NCBI GenBank assembly: GCA_900752065.1
Contig: CAADTT010000011.1
Coordinates: 1 to 6,868, forward strand
Direction: 5' to 3'
Source of the DNA: Lachnospiraceae bacterium
GTDB lineage: Bacteria > Bacillota > Clostridia > Lachnospirales > Lachnospiraceae
Length of the DNA stretch: 6,868 nucleotides
Position numbers and translations under genes: made by a program. The notes beneath the pieces are model-generated. The model searched no databases. It was given only the letters and a program-made list of their open reading frames with translations, and was not told the origin of the DNA. Below are positions 1 to 6,737 of the stretch, in pieces. How positions within the stretch are numbered: position 1 is the first letter of the stretch; each line of letters starts with the position of its first letter.

Positions 1-26
1 GTTTCAAAAAGTCTGCTTTATGAAAC
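1..26. other. Inverted repeat at the left edge of the window
   Basis: GTTTCA at 1-6 pairs with TGAAAC at 21-26. After one A-A mismatch, AAAG at 8-11 pairs with CTTT at 16-19, leaving a TCTG loop. The hairpin is real in the sequence but is followed by A/T-rich DNA rather than a T run, so it is not a convincing terminator. It could be the end of a terminator for a gene left of the window, or an operator upstream of the surface-protein gene. A -10-like TATACT sits at 35-40 and a TATAAG at 63-68, but neither has a good -35 at the right distance, so no promoter is called. Confidence 0.3.
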
Positions 27-126
27 AAATAATATATACTCTTAGATTGGAGGTGCAAAATATATAAGAGAGAGCAGAGTATAGTCAGAATCATTTGAGA
101 AAGGCAGTCTGCAAATCGTAAAGAAC

Positions 127-131
127 GGAGG
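127..131 (+). promoter_or_regulatory. Ribosome binding site of the Ig-like surface protein gene
   Basis: GGAGG at 127-131 is a strong Shine-Dalgarno sequence 10 bases before the ATG at 142. It supports 142 as the start, and the N-terminus that follows is a normal signal peptide. A second GGAGGTG at 49-55 has no start codon at a usable distance and is ignored. Confidence 0.8.
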
Positions 132-141
132 AAAAGAAGAA

Positions 142-3100
142 ATGAAAAAAGCACATAAGCTAAAAAGCATTTTTATATGGATGCTTGTACTTACATTAGT
201 GTTTCCTATAGCGCTTCCTGCGGGAATCACTGTGGAAGCGGCTGATTCGAAAGCAGTTAAGTCAGTGAATATTAAAATCGGTAAGGAAAATGTTACAAAG
301 AAGACTTACACGCTTGCTCAGGGAAAGAAGGCTTCTTTGAAGGTTACGGCAAAACCGAAATCAGCAAAGAAATCAATTCAGTACAAAACCAGCAACAAAA
401 AAGTAGTAACTGTGACAAAGAAAGGTAAGATAACCGCAAAAAAGAAAGGTACAGCGAAAATTACCGTTACGGTTACAGGAAAGAATGGAAAGAAAAAGAA
501 AACCTGGGTTAAAGTTAAGGTGACAAAGAAAGGGGAAAACCAGAATCCGGGTGGTCCGGTAACTCCGCCGGCAAACCCGGGCGCAGTCACCAGAGTAGAT
601 GTGACAGCAGCACGTACCAGTCTTCCAGTGGGCGTTTCGACAAAAGTGACGGCAAATCTTACGCCTGCGGCGGCACAGACAAAGATATCCTGGACTTCCA
701 GTGATACATCTGTAGCCGTAGTGAGCGCAGATGGCATGGTAACCGGTATAAGCGCAGGCAGTACGGTTATTACCGGTACGGCAGCCAACGGAGTGTCCGG
801 ATGGGTTACCATTACGGTTACGGCTGTTCCGGCGACAGGCGTTAGGGTGACACCGGAATCAGCATCCGTAACGGAGGGCAATACGATTTCCCTGGTGGCT
901 GCGGTAATTCCGGCAAATGCGACGATCCAGACCGTTGAATGGGAATCCTCTGACACATCTGTTGCTACGGTAAGCGGCAACGGCATTGTGACAGGAATTA
1001 AAGAAGGTTCGGCTGTGATTACGGTAAAAACGAAAGATGGCGGTTTTGTCGCAACTGCTGCGATCACGGTAACCAGAGATTCCAGCCAGGACGTTGACGG
1101 CATTGATATGACAGTGAGCAATAGCATTTCAGGTTATCCCAACACAGTACTTGCAGGCACACAGGCCAAAATTAACGTTAAGGTGACAAAGGACGGAGTG
1201 CCGGTCGGAGATGATACCGTTCACTTCGAGCTGGAGGATGTTGCCGGATATAATAGTATCTACGAATTGTCAAAAGAAGATATTGATTTAAATTCCAATG
1301 GAATGGGAACGGTTTATGTCAGGCTGAAATCAGGTGCCACCAGAAATGCCAGATATACTTCTTCAAGTGACGGAGCATATGCAAGCTTTAACCTGAAAGC
1401 GACGACAGGAGGCGCAAATTTGGAAGATACAATTTCGCTTTCTTTTGTACAGGTATGGACGGAGACTATTTTCTCCTCTTATGCACTGGCAGTCGATAAC
1501 CAGTTTGATCCTGCACTGAAAAGCATAGATCCTGCGGACAGTTTATATTCTACATGCGTTACCTCTAATAAAGACGGGCTTACTTCACAGTATGTCATTG
1601 ACCAGAAAGTAAGTTCCGCGGCGGTGGCAAATGGAGATCATGAGGTAGTTTTGGACGCGGCGCCGCTTCTGATGCTGCCAACGGTACAGGGGAAGGAAGA
1701 TTCTGATAATTTTGTCGTTGACAATATCAATGAGGAGCGCAGCGAATACAATGTATATGCCGGAGAAGAAGATGCCTATACGCTCAGGAATGTTCCGGGT
1801 GGTCTGGAGTATCTGACCCTTACATTTGATCGGCTGAAATTGTCAGATTACTCAAGGATTGTGGTTCGAGCTTATGAGGCAGGGACAAATATCCCGCTGG
1901 TCGATGGGGATGACAATCTGATTCAGCAGATCATCACATCAGACACAACGATTACGGAAAATTCTGCTGGAAAAGCGATACAGATTAATAATACGGTATT
2001 TAATGATACGACGTCAGGAGAGAAGCAGATTGATTTGAAGATTTTTATTGAATCTGCAGGTCAGGTCAATGAAGATAATAATATCGGATTTATTTTGAAT
2101 AAAGTGGAAGGGCCTTATAAGAACCAGGAGGAGAAGCCGTTTGAAGTAGAAAGGCTTACGAACTGCGTGGAATGGAGCTTTACAGGCAAAAACGATTACA
2201 CCGCGGAGGTTGAATTGTCAGCAACCGAGGCAAGAAGCTACCTTGGCAGTTTCTATAATGCAAATTCAACCTACAAATATGTGATGCCGGCGTTCCCGGA
2301 TACTGGAAATGCTATTATCAGAGAATATCTGGCGGATGGTACAGAGGGAGATTATTATCTGTATCCCACTTATGCGCCGCTGAATAATGCAAATGAGCTG
2401 CTGCCGGGCAATAAGGGTTATGGATTCAAAGCCAGCGTAGAGCAGGCACGGGAGTTGACAAAGAAGGATTACACCACAAGAATCCAAAACGGAAGAGCTC
2501 ATATTGATTCTGAAAAAGCAGGATATGTCCGTGTCCAGGCGACGATCAACGCATTTGACAATAAAGATCTGCAGTATACGATAAGTTCTTATGTCCAGTG
2601 GTCAAACATCCCGGCAGATGAGTATTATGAGCCGGAGGATTTCTTTGCACTGTCAGGGCAGAGTGTAAATCTGGTGGCAACAGTTAAGGATGTAAACGGA
2701 AATATTGCACAGAATGTGAATGTAACCTGGGCTGGTGCAGATGGAGTTAATGCTGTGGTTGACCAGAATAAGGATAACACCAAGATTGGTACGACAGATT
2801 CGAAAGGCCAGTCCTATCTGACACTTACATCTGCGACGGCGGCAGACCTGGAGGACATATATGCGAATGTTGGAGATGCCGACAGATATCGTGTGACGCT
2901 GTCCGTAGCGGGAAAGACCGTTACGACAAAACATGCGGCAGTCCATTGGGTAAGCCCGGGTATCTATTACCAGGTAGATGTAGGGGAAAATGCAAGAATC
3001 TATGAGACGGCAGGCGAAGCCAGCACGCTGACGACGACAGAAAATCAGTACAAAGTTGGAAACACATGGATCATAGGAACAAAGGTAAGCGGAAAGCTTT

Positions 3101-4095
3101 CCGCTCCGGAGCTTCATGAAAATCCGGTTATAGTTGCAGATATCTCAAATATTGCGATTGAAATGACATCCTCATCTTCAAGCGGCATTAATCCGAATCT
3201 GACGACGCTTGGTAATGGTATTTGTTCACAGAGGAGCACACAAGTAGGAGGAACTGTCACACGGGCGCATATTACAGGCTTTGAGAATTCCGACAGGAAG
3301 AGCGTGATCACAGTTGTTGAAACCGTTATAGATGCAGATGGTGAAGAAAAAGAAGTAGTTATTCAGTACGAGAGCGTCGGCGAAGGGGATATCAATGCAG
3401 GCGCGGATCTGGAGATCCCGATCAACTGGGTAACCAACGGGCAGAATCTGAGTATACTGAAGCCATCGGGAAGCGTTGGCGAGAAGTACAGCATTCATAA
3501 CAGGTATTATACGTCAACGAATGATTATGTAGAGGCTTATATTCAGGTGTTGGATGATTATGGAAATCCAACAGAAGGTGTAGAAGTTGCTTATCTTGTT
3601 ACGGATGATTCCAACAGTAATGAGGTGGTGGATTCATCAACTCTGCTTGCGGCACCCAGGACGGATGAAAACGGGCTGGTGGCAGTCAGAATACCGAAAC
3701 CGGCAGCGGCGGCGAAATATACAATGGCTGCAAACCTGGCGAACCAGACAAAGACAGAAACTCTGAAACTTACTTTCACGGATGATAATGATGTGTTTGA
3801 ATTGGCGGGTGATCCGGTTGTAAATACAAGCAGAAGGACAATTACAGTGACCTTTACCAAGAACCTGAATTACTCTCTTGCAACATTAAAGGATTTCTAT
3901 GAAGTGACTGTAAATGGCAATAAGGTAGATATCGCATCGGTAGAGATGGCTTCGGGTAATACGAAGTCTCTGGTCATCACGACGGAACAGGATATTACAT
4001 CCAGTGCGGTAATTACTATCCGTTCGAAATTTAAAGATACGAATAACGTGCAGACTTACTTCTTATTAGACAGCACAGGAAAATTGTACGAGTAA
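142..4095 (+). CDS. Secreted multidomain Ig-like (BIG2) protein, probable cell-surface or extracellular adhesin
   Basis: This 1317-residue protein is probably exported and acts outside the cell. Residues 1-33 form a signal peptide (basic MKKAHKLK, hydrophobic core, likely cleavage after VEA at 33). Residues 41-130 look like a BIG2-type Ig fold that is extremely lysine rich. A Pro/Gly/Asn linker (131-148) leads to two clear BIG2 domains at about 149-228 and 232-312, sharing the SSDTSVA.VS..G.VTGI motif. Big-1/invasin-like modules follow at about 320-420, 832-925 and 1120-1210, each with a D..G...GT/TDE.G pattern. The middle (about 425-830) and 940-1118 are beta-rich but not recognised. The end (about 1215-1317) resembles an SbsA-type Ig-like domain. 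There is no LPXTG motif, C-terminal membrane segment or S-layer homology repeat, so attachment is unclear. The gene stands alone and is closed by the hairpin at 4102-4140. Adhesion or wall association is inferred from the domain types; the ligand is unknown. Confidence 0.92.
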   Translation: MKKAHKLKSIFIWMLVLTLVFPIALPAGITVEAADSKAVKSVNIKIGKENVTKKTYTLAQGKKASLKVTAKPKSAKKSIQYKTSNKKVVTVTKKGKITAKKKGTAKITVTVTGKNGKKKKTWVKVKVTKKGENQNPGGPVTPPANPGAVTRVDVTAARTSLPVGVSTKVTANLTPAAAQTKISWTSSDTSVAVVSADGMVTGISAGSTVITGTAANGVSGWVTITVTAVPATGVRVTPESASVTEGNTISLVAAVIPANATIQTVEWESSDTSVATVSGNGIVTGIKEGSAVITVKTKDGGFVATAAITVTRDSSQDVDGIDMTVSNSISGYPNTVLAGTQAKINVKVTKDGVPVGDDTVHFELEDVAGYNSIYELSKEDIDLNSNGMGTVYVRLKSGATRNARYTSSSDGAYASFNLKATTGGANLEDTISLSFVQVWTETIFSSYALAVDNQFDPALKSIDPADSLYSTCVTSNKDGLTSQYVIDQKVSSAAVANGDHEVVLDAAPLLMLPTVQGKEDSDNFVVDNINEERSEYNVYAGEEDAYTLRNVPGGLEYLTLTFDRLKLSDYSRIVVRAYEAGTNIPLVDGDDNLIQQIITSDTTITENSAGKAIQINNTVFNDTTSGEKQIDLKIFIESAGQVNEDNNIGFILNKVEGPYKNQEEKPFEVERLTNCVEWSFTGKNDYTAEVELSATEARSYLGSFYNANSTYKYVMPAFPDTGNAIIREYLADGTEGDYYLYPTYAPLNNANELLPGNKGYGFKASVEQARELTKKDYTTRIQNGRAHIDSEKAGYVRVQATINAFDNKDLQYTISSYVQWSNIPADEYYEPEDFFALSGQSVNLVATVKDVNGNIAQNVNVTWAGADGVNAVVDQNKDNTKIGTTDSKGQSYLTLTSATAADLEDIYANVGDADRYRVTLSVAGKTVTTKHAAVHWVSPGIYYQVDVGENARIYETAGEASTLTTTENQYKVGNTWIIGTKVSGKLSAPELHENPVIVADISNIAIEMTSSSSSGINPNLTTLGNGICSQRSTQVGGTVTRAHITGFENSDRKSVITVVETVIDADGEEKEVVIQYESVGEGDINAGADLEIPINWVTNGQNLSILKPSGSVGEKYSIHNRYYTSTNDYVEAYIQVLDDYGNPTEGVEVAYLVTDDSNSNEVVDSSTLLAAPRTDENGLVAVRIPKPAAAAKYTMAANLANQTKTETLKLTFTDDNDVFELAGDPVVNTSRRTITVTFTKNLNYSLATLKDFYEVTVNGNKVDIASVEMASGNTKSLVITTEQDITSSAVITIRSKFKDTNNVQTYFLLDSTGKLYE

Positions 4096-4101
4096 AAGAT
4101 A

Positions 4102-4140
4102 TAATAACAGGCAACGCGTTCAATGCGTTGCCTGTTATTA
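4102..4140. terminator. Bidirectional intrinsic terminator between convergent genes
   Basis: A perfect 16-bp stem pairs 4102-4117 with 4125-4140, extendable inward by a G-T and a T-A pair to leave a three-base loop. It starts seven bases after the surface-protein stop and its right arm ends on the TetR stop codon (4138-4140 read on the minus strand). T-rich sequence follows the stem on the minus strand (complement of 4091-4101). On the plus strand the U residues lie mainly inside the right arm (TGTTATTA). It most likely terminates both convergent transcripts, better in the minus direction. Confidence 0.85.
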
Positions 4141-4704
4141 GGTACTCTTAGGAATTTTTATGCTGTTTTGGACAGCCACATCAATGCATCCCTCGAAAAT
4201 CTGGCACAGCCGTCTGCTGCAGGCTGCGATATCGTAGGACATTTTATGGCACAGCCAGTCCGTGAGCTGTCCGAAAAGAGCACATTTCATAAAACTGATG
4301 ATCAGCTCTTTATCCTCAGGTTCCATAGACGTTTCATATTGAAAAAATGTGATGTATTTCCTGGTGATATATTCGCACATTTTCATAAGCTGGAGTTCAT
4401 AGGAAGCTTTATTAGACGAACTCCAGATATGGTAGATAGCTTTTTTGTTCTCTACTACATATTTCAGCATGGTTTCGATGCCTTCAGCCAGAGTTTCGCC
4501 CTCGGAGAAGGTGCATATTTTATTTGTCTGTTCAATCGTGACCTCGTTCAGCAGATTCGGAATGTCCTGGAAATGGTAGTAGAAGGAGTTGCGGTTGATG
4601 CCGCAGTCTTCCACGATATCCTTTACCGTGATTTTTGAGAGAGGACGTTCGTTTAAAAGCTTCACAAAGGAATCTATGATCGCTCGTTTCGTAAAATTTG
4701 GCAT
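4138..4704 (-). CDS. TetR/AcrR-family transcriptional regulator
   Basis: This 188-residue protein has the normal size and layout of a TetR-family repressor. The N-terminal three-helix DNA-binding region spans about residues 5-50. Its helix-turn-helix includes ITVKDIVEDCGINRNSFYYHF (about 25-45), the family signature with the FYYHF recognition-helix end. The remaining helical part (about 55-180) should bind a small molecule and dimerise. It is cysteine rich for the family (C34, C64, C110, C141, C152, C162, C167, C173); whether this matters is unknown. The start is supported by AAAGGA at 4713-4718, eight bases upstream. It lies 79 bases downstream of the radical SAM gene on the same strand and has a promoter in that gap, so it may be made both alone and by read-through. 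Autoregulation and control of the neighbouring enzyme are inferred from context. The ligand is unknown. Confidence 0.92.
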   Translation of the reverse strand: MPNFTKRAIIDSFVKLLNERPLSKITVKDIVEDCGINRNSFYYHFQDIPNLLNEVTIEQTNKICTFSEGETLAEGIETMLKYVVENKKAIYHIWSSSNKASYELQLMKMCEYITRKYITFFQYETSMEPEDKELIISFMKCALFGQLTDWLCHKMSYDIAACSRRLCQIFEGCIDVAVQNSIKIPKST

Positions 4705-4712
4705 TTGTAATA

Positions 4713-4718
4713 TCCTTT
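4713..4718 (-). promoter_or_regulatory. Ribosome binding site of the TetR regulator
   Basis: On the minus strand AAAGGA ends eight bases before the ATG at 4704, within AGAAAGGATATT. It is a good clostridial Shine-Dalgarno sequence and decides this start. Confidence 0.7.
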
Positions 4719-4729
4719 CTGTTGTTTAC

Positions 4730-4757
4730 ATAATATCACAAAATGCCAGATTCGCAA
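4730..4757 (-). promoter_or_regulatory. Probable promoter of the TetR gene
   Basis: Read on the minus strand, TTGCGA (4752-4757, four of six consensus bases) is followed after 16 bases by TATTAT (4730-4735, five of six). A TG one base before the -10 makes it an extended -10. Transcription would begin near 4723, giving a leader of about 20 bases that just includes the ribosome binding site. This would let the regulator be expressed independently of the radical SAM gene. Confidence 0.6.
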
Positions 4758-4767
4758 GTGATTTTTC

Positions 4768-4781
4768 ACGGCACCTGCCGT
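4768..4781. repeat. Short GC-rich hairpin between the radical SAM and TetR genes
   Basis: ACGGC and GCCGT form a perfect 5-bp stem around a four-base loop just after the radical SAM stop codon. No T run follows it on the minus strand, so it is not an intrinsic terminator. It could stabilise the 3' end of the upstream message or weakly attenuate read-through into the regulator gene. Confidence 0.35.
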
Positions 4782-4783
4782 AT

Positions 4784-6202
4784 CTACTCCTCGCCCGGTA
4801 AGATTCCTCTTGGGTTTTTCTCCTGTTTTGGATCAGCCTCCATTAATTTCTCAGCCGTGGGCGCCCATTCTGCCGCATAAGCGCTGCACTTAGAGCAGAG
4901 ATGCTCCACGCTCTCCGGGCTCTCCAGATCTGTGCTCTTCGCTCCGGTAGCGTGTACCAGTTTTTTCAGGCTTTCCGGATTTTCCAGCATCGGGCATGGG
5001 CGCAGGTCATTTTCGTTGAAGGGCTGGCCCTTCTGGTAAGCCTGAAACAGCGGTTGGCTCAGGCATTCGAACAGGGATTTTTCGTGGATATTTGCGTTGG
5101 AATAGTGGATGAATACGCAGGGCTCCACGTCGCCGTTCGGGTTAATGTGGCAGTAAAACCTTCCTCCGGCAATGCATCCGCCGATATAGGTTCCGTCATT
5201 CTGGAAATCAATGGTGAAGATCGGCTTGCCGCCTTCCATGGCACGGATCTCCCGGATGCGGTGATACATATATTCCCGCTGTTCCGGCGTCAGCAGCAGG
5301 TCGGTGGCTGCTGAATTTCCTACGGGCATATAGTGGAAATACCAGCAGTAGCGCACGCCCTTTTCAATCAGAAAATCCAGAAATTCATCGCTGGTAACGG
5401 TCTGATAATTCTTCGAGGTGTAGCAGATGGAGGTGCCGAAGACCAGCCCGTGCGCTTTTAGTAAATCCATGGCCTTTGTCACTGCCTCAAAGCTGCCTGC
5501 GCCCCTGCGGAAATCATTCTGTTCCTCGAAGCCTTCCACGCTCAGGGCCAGAGAAATATTTCCCAGACGCTGCATGTCCTGACAGAATGCCTCGTCGATC
5601 AGCGTACCATTGGTAAAGGCATAAAACATGCATTTCTTATGCTTTTCTGCCAGCTTTACGATATCCTTTTTCCGCATCAGGGGTTCGCCGCCTGTCATCA
5701 TGTAAAAGAAGATCCCCAGCTCCTCGCCCTGGGTGACGATGCCATCCAGATCTTCGTAGGAAAGGCTCACCTTGTGGCCGTACTCGGCGGACCAGCATCC
5801 GGTGCAGTGTCTGTTGCAGGCGGAGGTCGGATCCATCAAAATGATCCAGGGCAGACGGTAGCCATGCTCCTTTTCAAACTCCGTGGTCTTTGAAAAACCA
5901 TAAAAACCTGCCTGATATCCCAGGTTTAGTACGTGCATTTTGGCAACATGAGGATCAATCTCATCCAGGAGCTTATAAGTAAAGTTCATCCATTTGGAAT
6001 CCGGGGTGCAGATCAGCTTTCTGGCATTGCAAAATACCTTTGTTCCGAACTTATCGCTCATAAGCTTTTCGGAGATGTCAACGAGCTTCAGCAGAGACTG
6101 ATCCCGCTTGTCCGCATCTTTATTTATATAGTTCAGAACGCCGTCAATCGTCCTGGAAACCACAGCTCTTGTGGTGTTATCTTTAAAATCCTGAAATGAC
6201 AT
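4784..6202 (-). CDS. Radical SAM enzyme with SPASM-like auxiliary cluster region
   Basis: This 472-residue protein is a radical S-adenosylmethionine enzyme. The CxxxCxxC motif that binds the catalytic 4Fe-4S cluster is C129-C133-C136, in DPTSACNRHCTGCW, and the SAM-contacting GGEP motif is at 171-174. A core of roughly 120-330 is followed by a cysteine-rich C-terminal part: C343, C351, a C-x5-G-x4-C unit (C351 to C362), C380, C403 (in RPCPMLENPE) and CSKC at 436-439. This resembles SPASM/twitch regions that hold auxiliary Fe-S clusters in peptide- or cofactor-modifying enzymes. About 115 residues precede the core, longer than usual. No precursor peptide gene, transporter or partner enzyme is visible nearby; the only companion is the downstream TetR gene. 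Function beyond 'radical SAM' is not assignable here: peptide maturation, anaerobic cofactor or lipid modification are all possible. The start is supported by GGGAGG at 6211-6216. Confidence 0.93.
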   Translation of the reverse strand: MSFQDFKDNTTRAVVSRTIDGVLNYINKDADKRDQSLLKLVDISEKLMSDKFGTKVFCNARKLICTPDSKWMNFTYKLLDEIDPHVAKMHVLNLGYQAGFYGFSKTTEFEKEHGYRLPWIILMDPTSACNRHCTGCWSAEYGHKVSLSYEDLDGIVTQGEELGIFFYMMTGGEPLMRKKDIVKLAEKHKKCMFYAFTNGTLIDEAFCQDMQRLGNISLALSVEGFEEQNDFRRGAGSFEAVTKAMDLLKAHGLVFGTSICYTSKNYQTVTSDEFLDFLIEKGVRYCWYFHYMPVGNSAATDLLLTPEQREYMYHRIREIRAMEGGKPIFTIDFQNDGTYIGGCIAGGRFYCHINPNGDVEPCVFIHYSNANIHEKSLFECLSQPLFQAYQKGQPFNENDLRPCPMLENPESLKKLVHATGAKSTDLESPESVEHLCSKCSAYAAEWAPTAEKLMEADPKQEKNPRGILPGEE

Positions 6203-6210
6203 AGTGTTTT

Positions 6211-6216
6211 CCTCCC
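6211..6216 (-). promoter_or_regulatory. Ribosome binding site of the radical SAM gene
   Basis: The minus strand reads GGGAGG eight bases before the ATG at 6200-6202. This is near-ideal and fixes the start at 6202. Confidence 0.8.
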
Positions 6217-6242
6217 ATTCCCTTTTTGTTCGTTATTTAAAG

Positions 6243-6248
6243 AGTATA
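6243..6248 (-). promoter_or_regulatory. Possible -10 box of the radical SAM gene
   Basis: TATACT on the minus strand (five of six consensus bases) lies about 40 bases before the start codon. The best -35 at normal distance is only TTTCTT; a TTGTCT exists but is 24 bases away. The promoter may therefore be weak, need an activator, or use another site. The flanking inverted repeats at 6277-6306 are upstream of it. Confidence 0.35.
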
Positions 6249-6271
6249 TCTTTAAAAGAAACCGGAAGAAA

Positions 6272-6310
6272 TAGACAAAAATCGTCATATGTCTGATTTT
6301 TAGACAAAAA
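6272..6310. promoter_or_regulatory. Candidate operator: overlapping inverted repeats in the divergent promoter region
   Basis: TGTCT (6290-6294) and AGACA (6302-6306) form a palindrome with a 7-base spacer. AAAAATC (6277-6283) and GATTTTT (6295-6301) form another, with an 11-base spacer. TAGACAAAAA occurs directly twice, at 6272-6281 and 6301-6310. Such clustered symmetry between two divergent promoters suits a dimeric repressor such as the TetR protein encoded downstream. The link is inferred: the TetR gene's own promoter shows no clear copy of the same motif. Confidence 0.4.
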
Positions 6311-6330
6311 AGAAAAAGTGTAACACCCGC

Positions 6331-6359
6331 TTGACATCCGCATTTTGGTATGTTAGCCT
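6331..6359 (+). promoter_or_regulatory. Promoter of the T-box leader
   Basis: A perfect -35 TTGACA (6331-6336) is followed after exactly 17 bases by TAGCCT (6354-6359), preceded by the extended -10 TGn (6351-6353). The -10 alone is poor, but the perfect -35, ideal spacing and extended element compensate. Transcription would start near 6366, just upstream of T-box Stem I. Confidence 0.75.
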
Positions 6360-6365
6360 AGACAG

Positions 6366-6642
6366 TAGGAAAATGCGGAGACGAAGAGAGTACGTCCTTT
6401 GGAGTATTACAGAGAATTCCCGTGAGCTGAGAGGGATATAGGAAGAGGGATGGAAGATGGCTTCTGAGCGGCGCACCGAACTGCAAAAGGCAGCAAGGCT
6501 GCGACAGGAACCGCCTGTTACAGCGGGAGAGTGTGGAAACGCACTTGCAGAGGTCCATTTCGTGAGGAATGGATAAAGTGAAGTGGTAACGCGAGGATTT
6601 CGCCTTCTCAATAGGGATATTGGGAAGGCTTATTTTTATTTC
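6366..6642 (+). promoter_or_regulatory. T-box riboswitch, probably methionine-specific (tRNA-Met sensing)
   Basis: This is a tRNA-binding leader that lets transcription continue when the matching tRNA is uncharged. Stem I is visible: GAAG (6383-6386) pairs with CTTC (6461-6464) and CGTCC (6393-6397) with GGATG (6448-6452). They enclose a specifier loop with AGTA (6389-6392) opposite GAA (6453-6455). The specifier triplet after GAA-G is ATG at 6457-6459, followed by a purine. AGAGA (6411-6415) and GCTGAGAG (6425-6432) match the apical tRNA-elbow-binding motifs. Stem III is TCCATT/AATGGA (6554-6559/6568-6573). The antiterminator pairs GAAG (6580-6583) with CTTC (6604-6607) around the TGGTAAC bulge and a GCGA/TCGC helix (6591-6594/6600-6603). 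TGGT fits a tRNA ending A-CCA, as tRNA-Met does; neighbouring registers GAT and TGG would want a G discriminator. The controlled gene is not in the window; methionyl-tRNA synthetase or a methionine uptake or synthesis gene would be usual. Confidence 0.92.
6602..6642 (+). terminator. T-box terminator hairpin
   Basis: GCCTTCTCAATA (6602-6613) pairs with TATTGGGAAGGC (6618-6629) with one G-T pair and a four-base loop, followed by TTATTTTTATTTC. The left arm shares bases 6602-6607 with the antiterminator, so the two folds exclude each other, as a T-box requires. Confidence 0.9.
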
Positions 6643-6671
6643 ATAGGAAAGTGCGTCCTATGAAATAAAAA
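6633..6671. repeat. Perfect 16-bp inverted repeat directly after the T-box terminator
   Basis: Bases 6633-6648 are exactly complementary to 6656-6671, with a 7-base loop AAGTGCG. The left arm reuses the T-rich tract of the T-box terminator. The loop can pair with CGCACT at 6686-6691, so in RNA this could be the first half of a pseudoknot. Perfect symmetry of this length suggests selection or a mobile or repetitive origin. Confidence 0.85.
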
Positions 6672-6737
6672 CGCTCCGCGAGGATCGCACTGCGGGGGAG
6701 TGGAATTATGTCGCTAGAGCGACCCGCTGCAGGCGGA

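Noticed and set aside
1..141. Riboswitch such as a c-di-GMP sensor upstream of the surface protein
   Set aside because: None of the conserved motifs could be found, and the 141 bases show only one edge hairpin and weak local repeats.
640..1080. DNA-level tandem repeat in the BIG2 domains
   Set aside because: Similarity between the two domains is clear in protein (SSDTSVA, VTGI) but diverged at the nucleotide level, so it is ordinary domain duplication.
378..1127. Minus-strand open frame of 249 codons within the surface-protein gene
   Set aside because: It is the low-complexity Val/Thr/Phe-rich complement of the repetitive BIG2 coding sequence, with no start signals.
4123..4638. Plus-strand open frame of 171 codons opposite the TetR gene
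   Set aside because: It is antisense to a clear TetR-family protein, has no ribosome binding site, and its translation resembles no protein family.
6300..6611. Minus-strand open frames over the T-box region, and another at 6641-6862
   Set aside because: They lie opposite a well-supported structured leader and its terminators, and look like composition artefacts.
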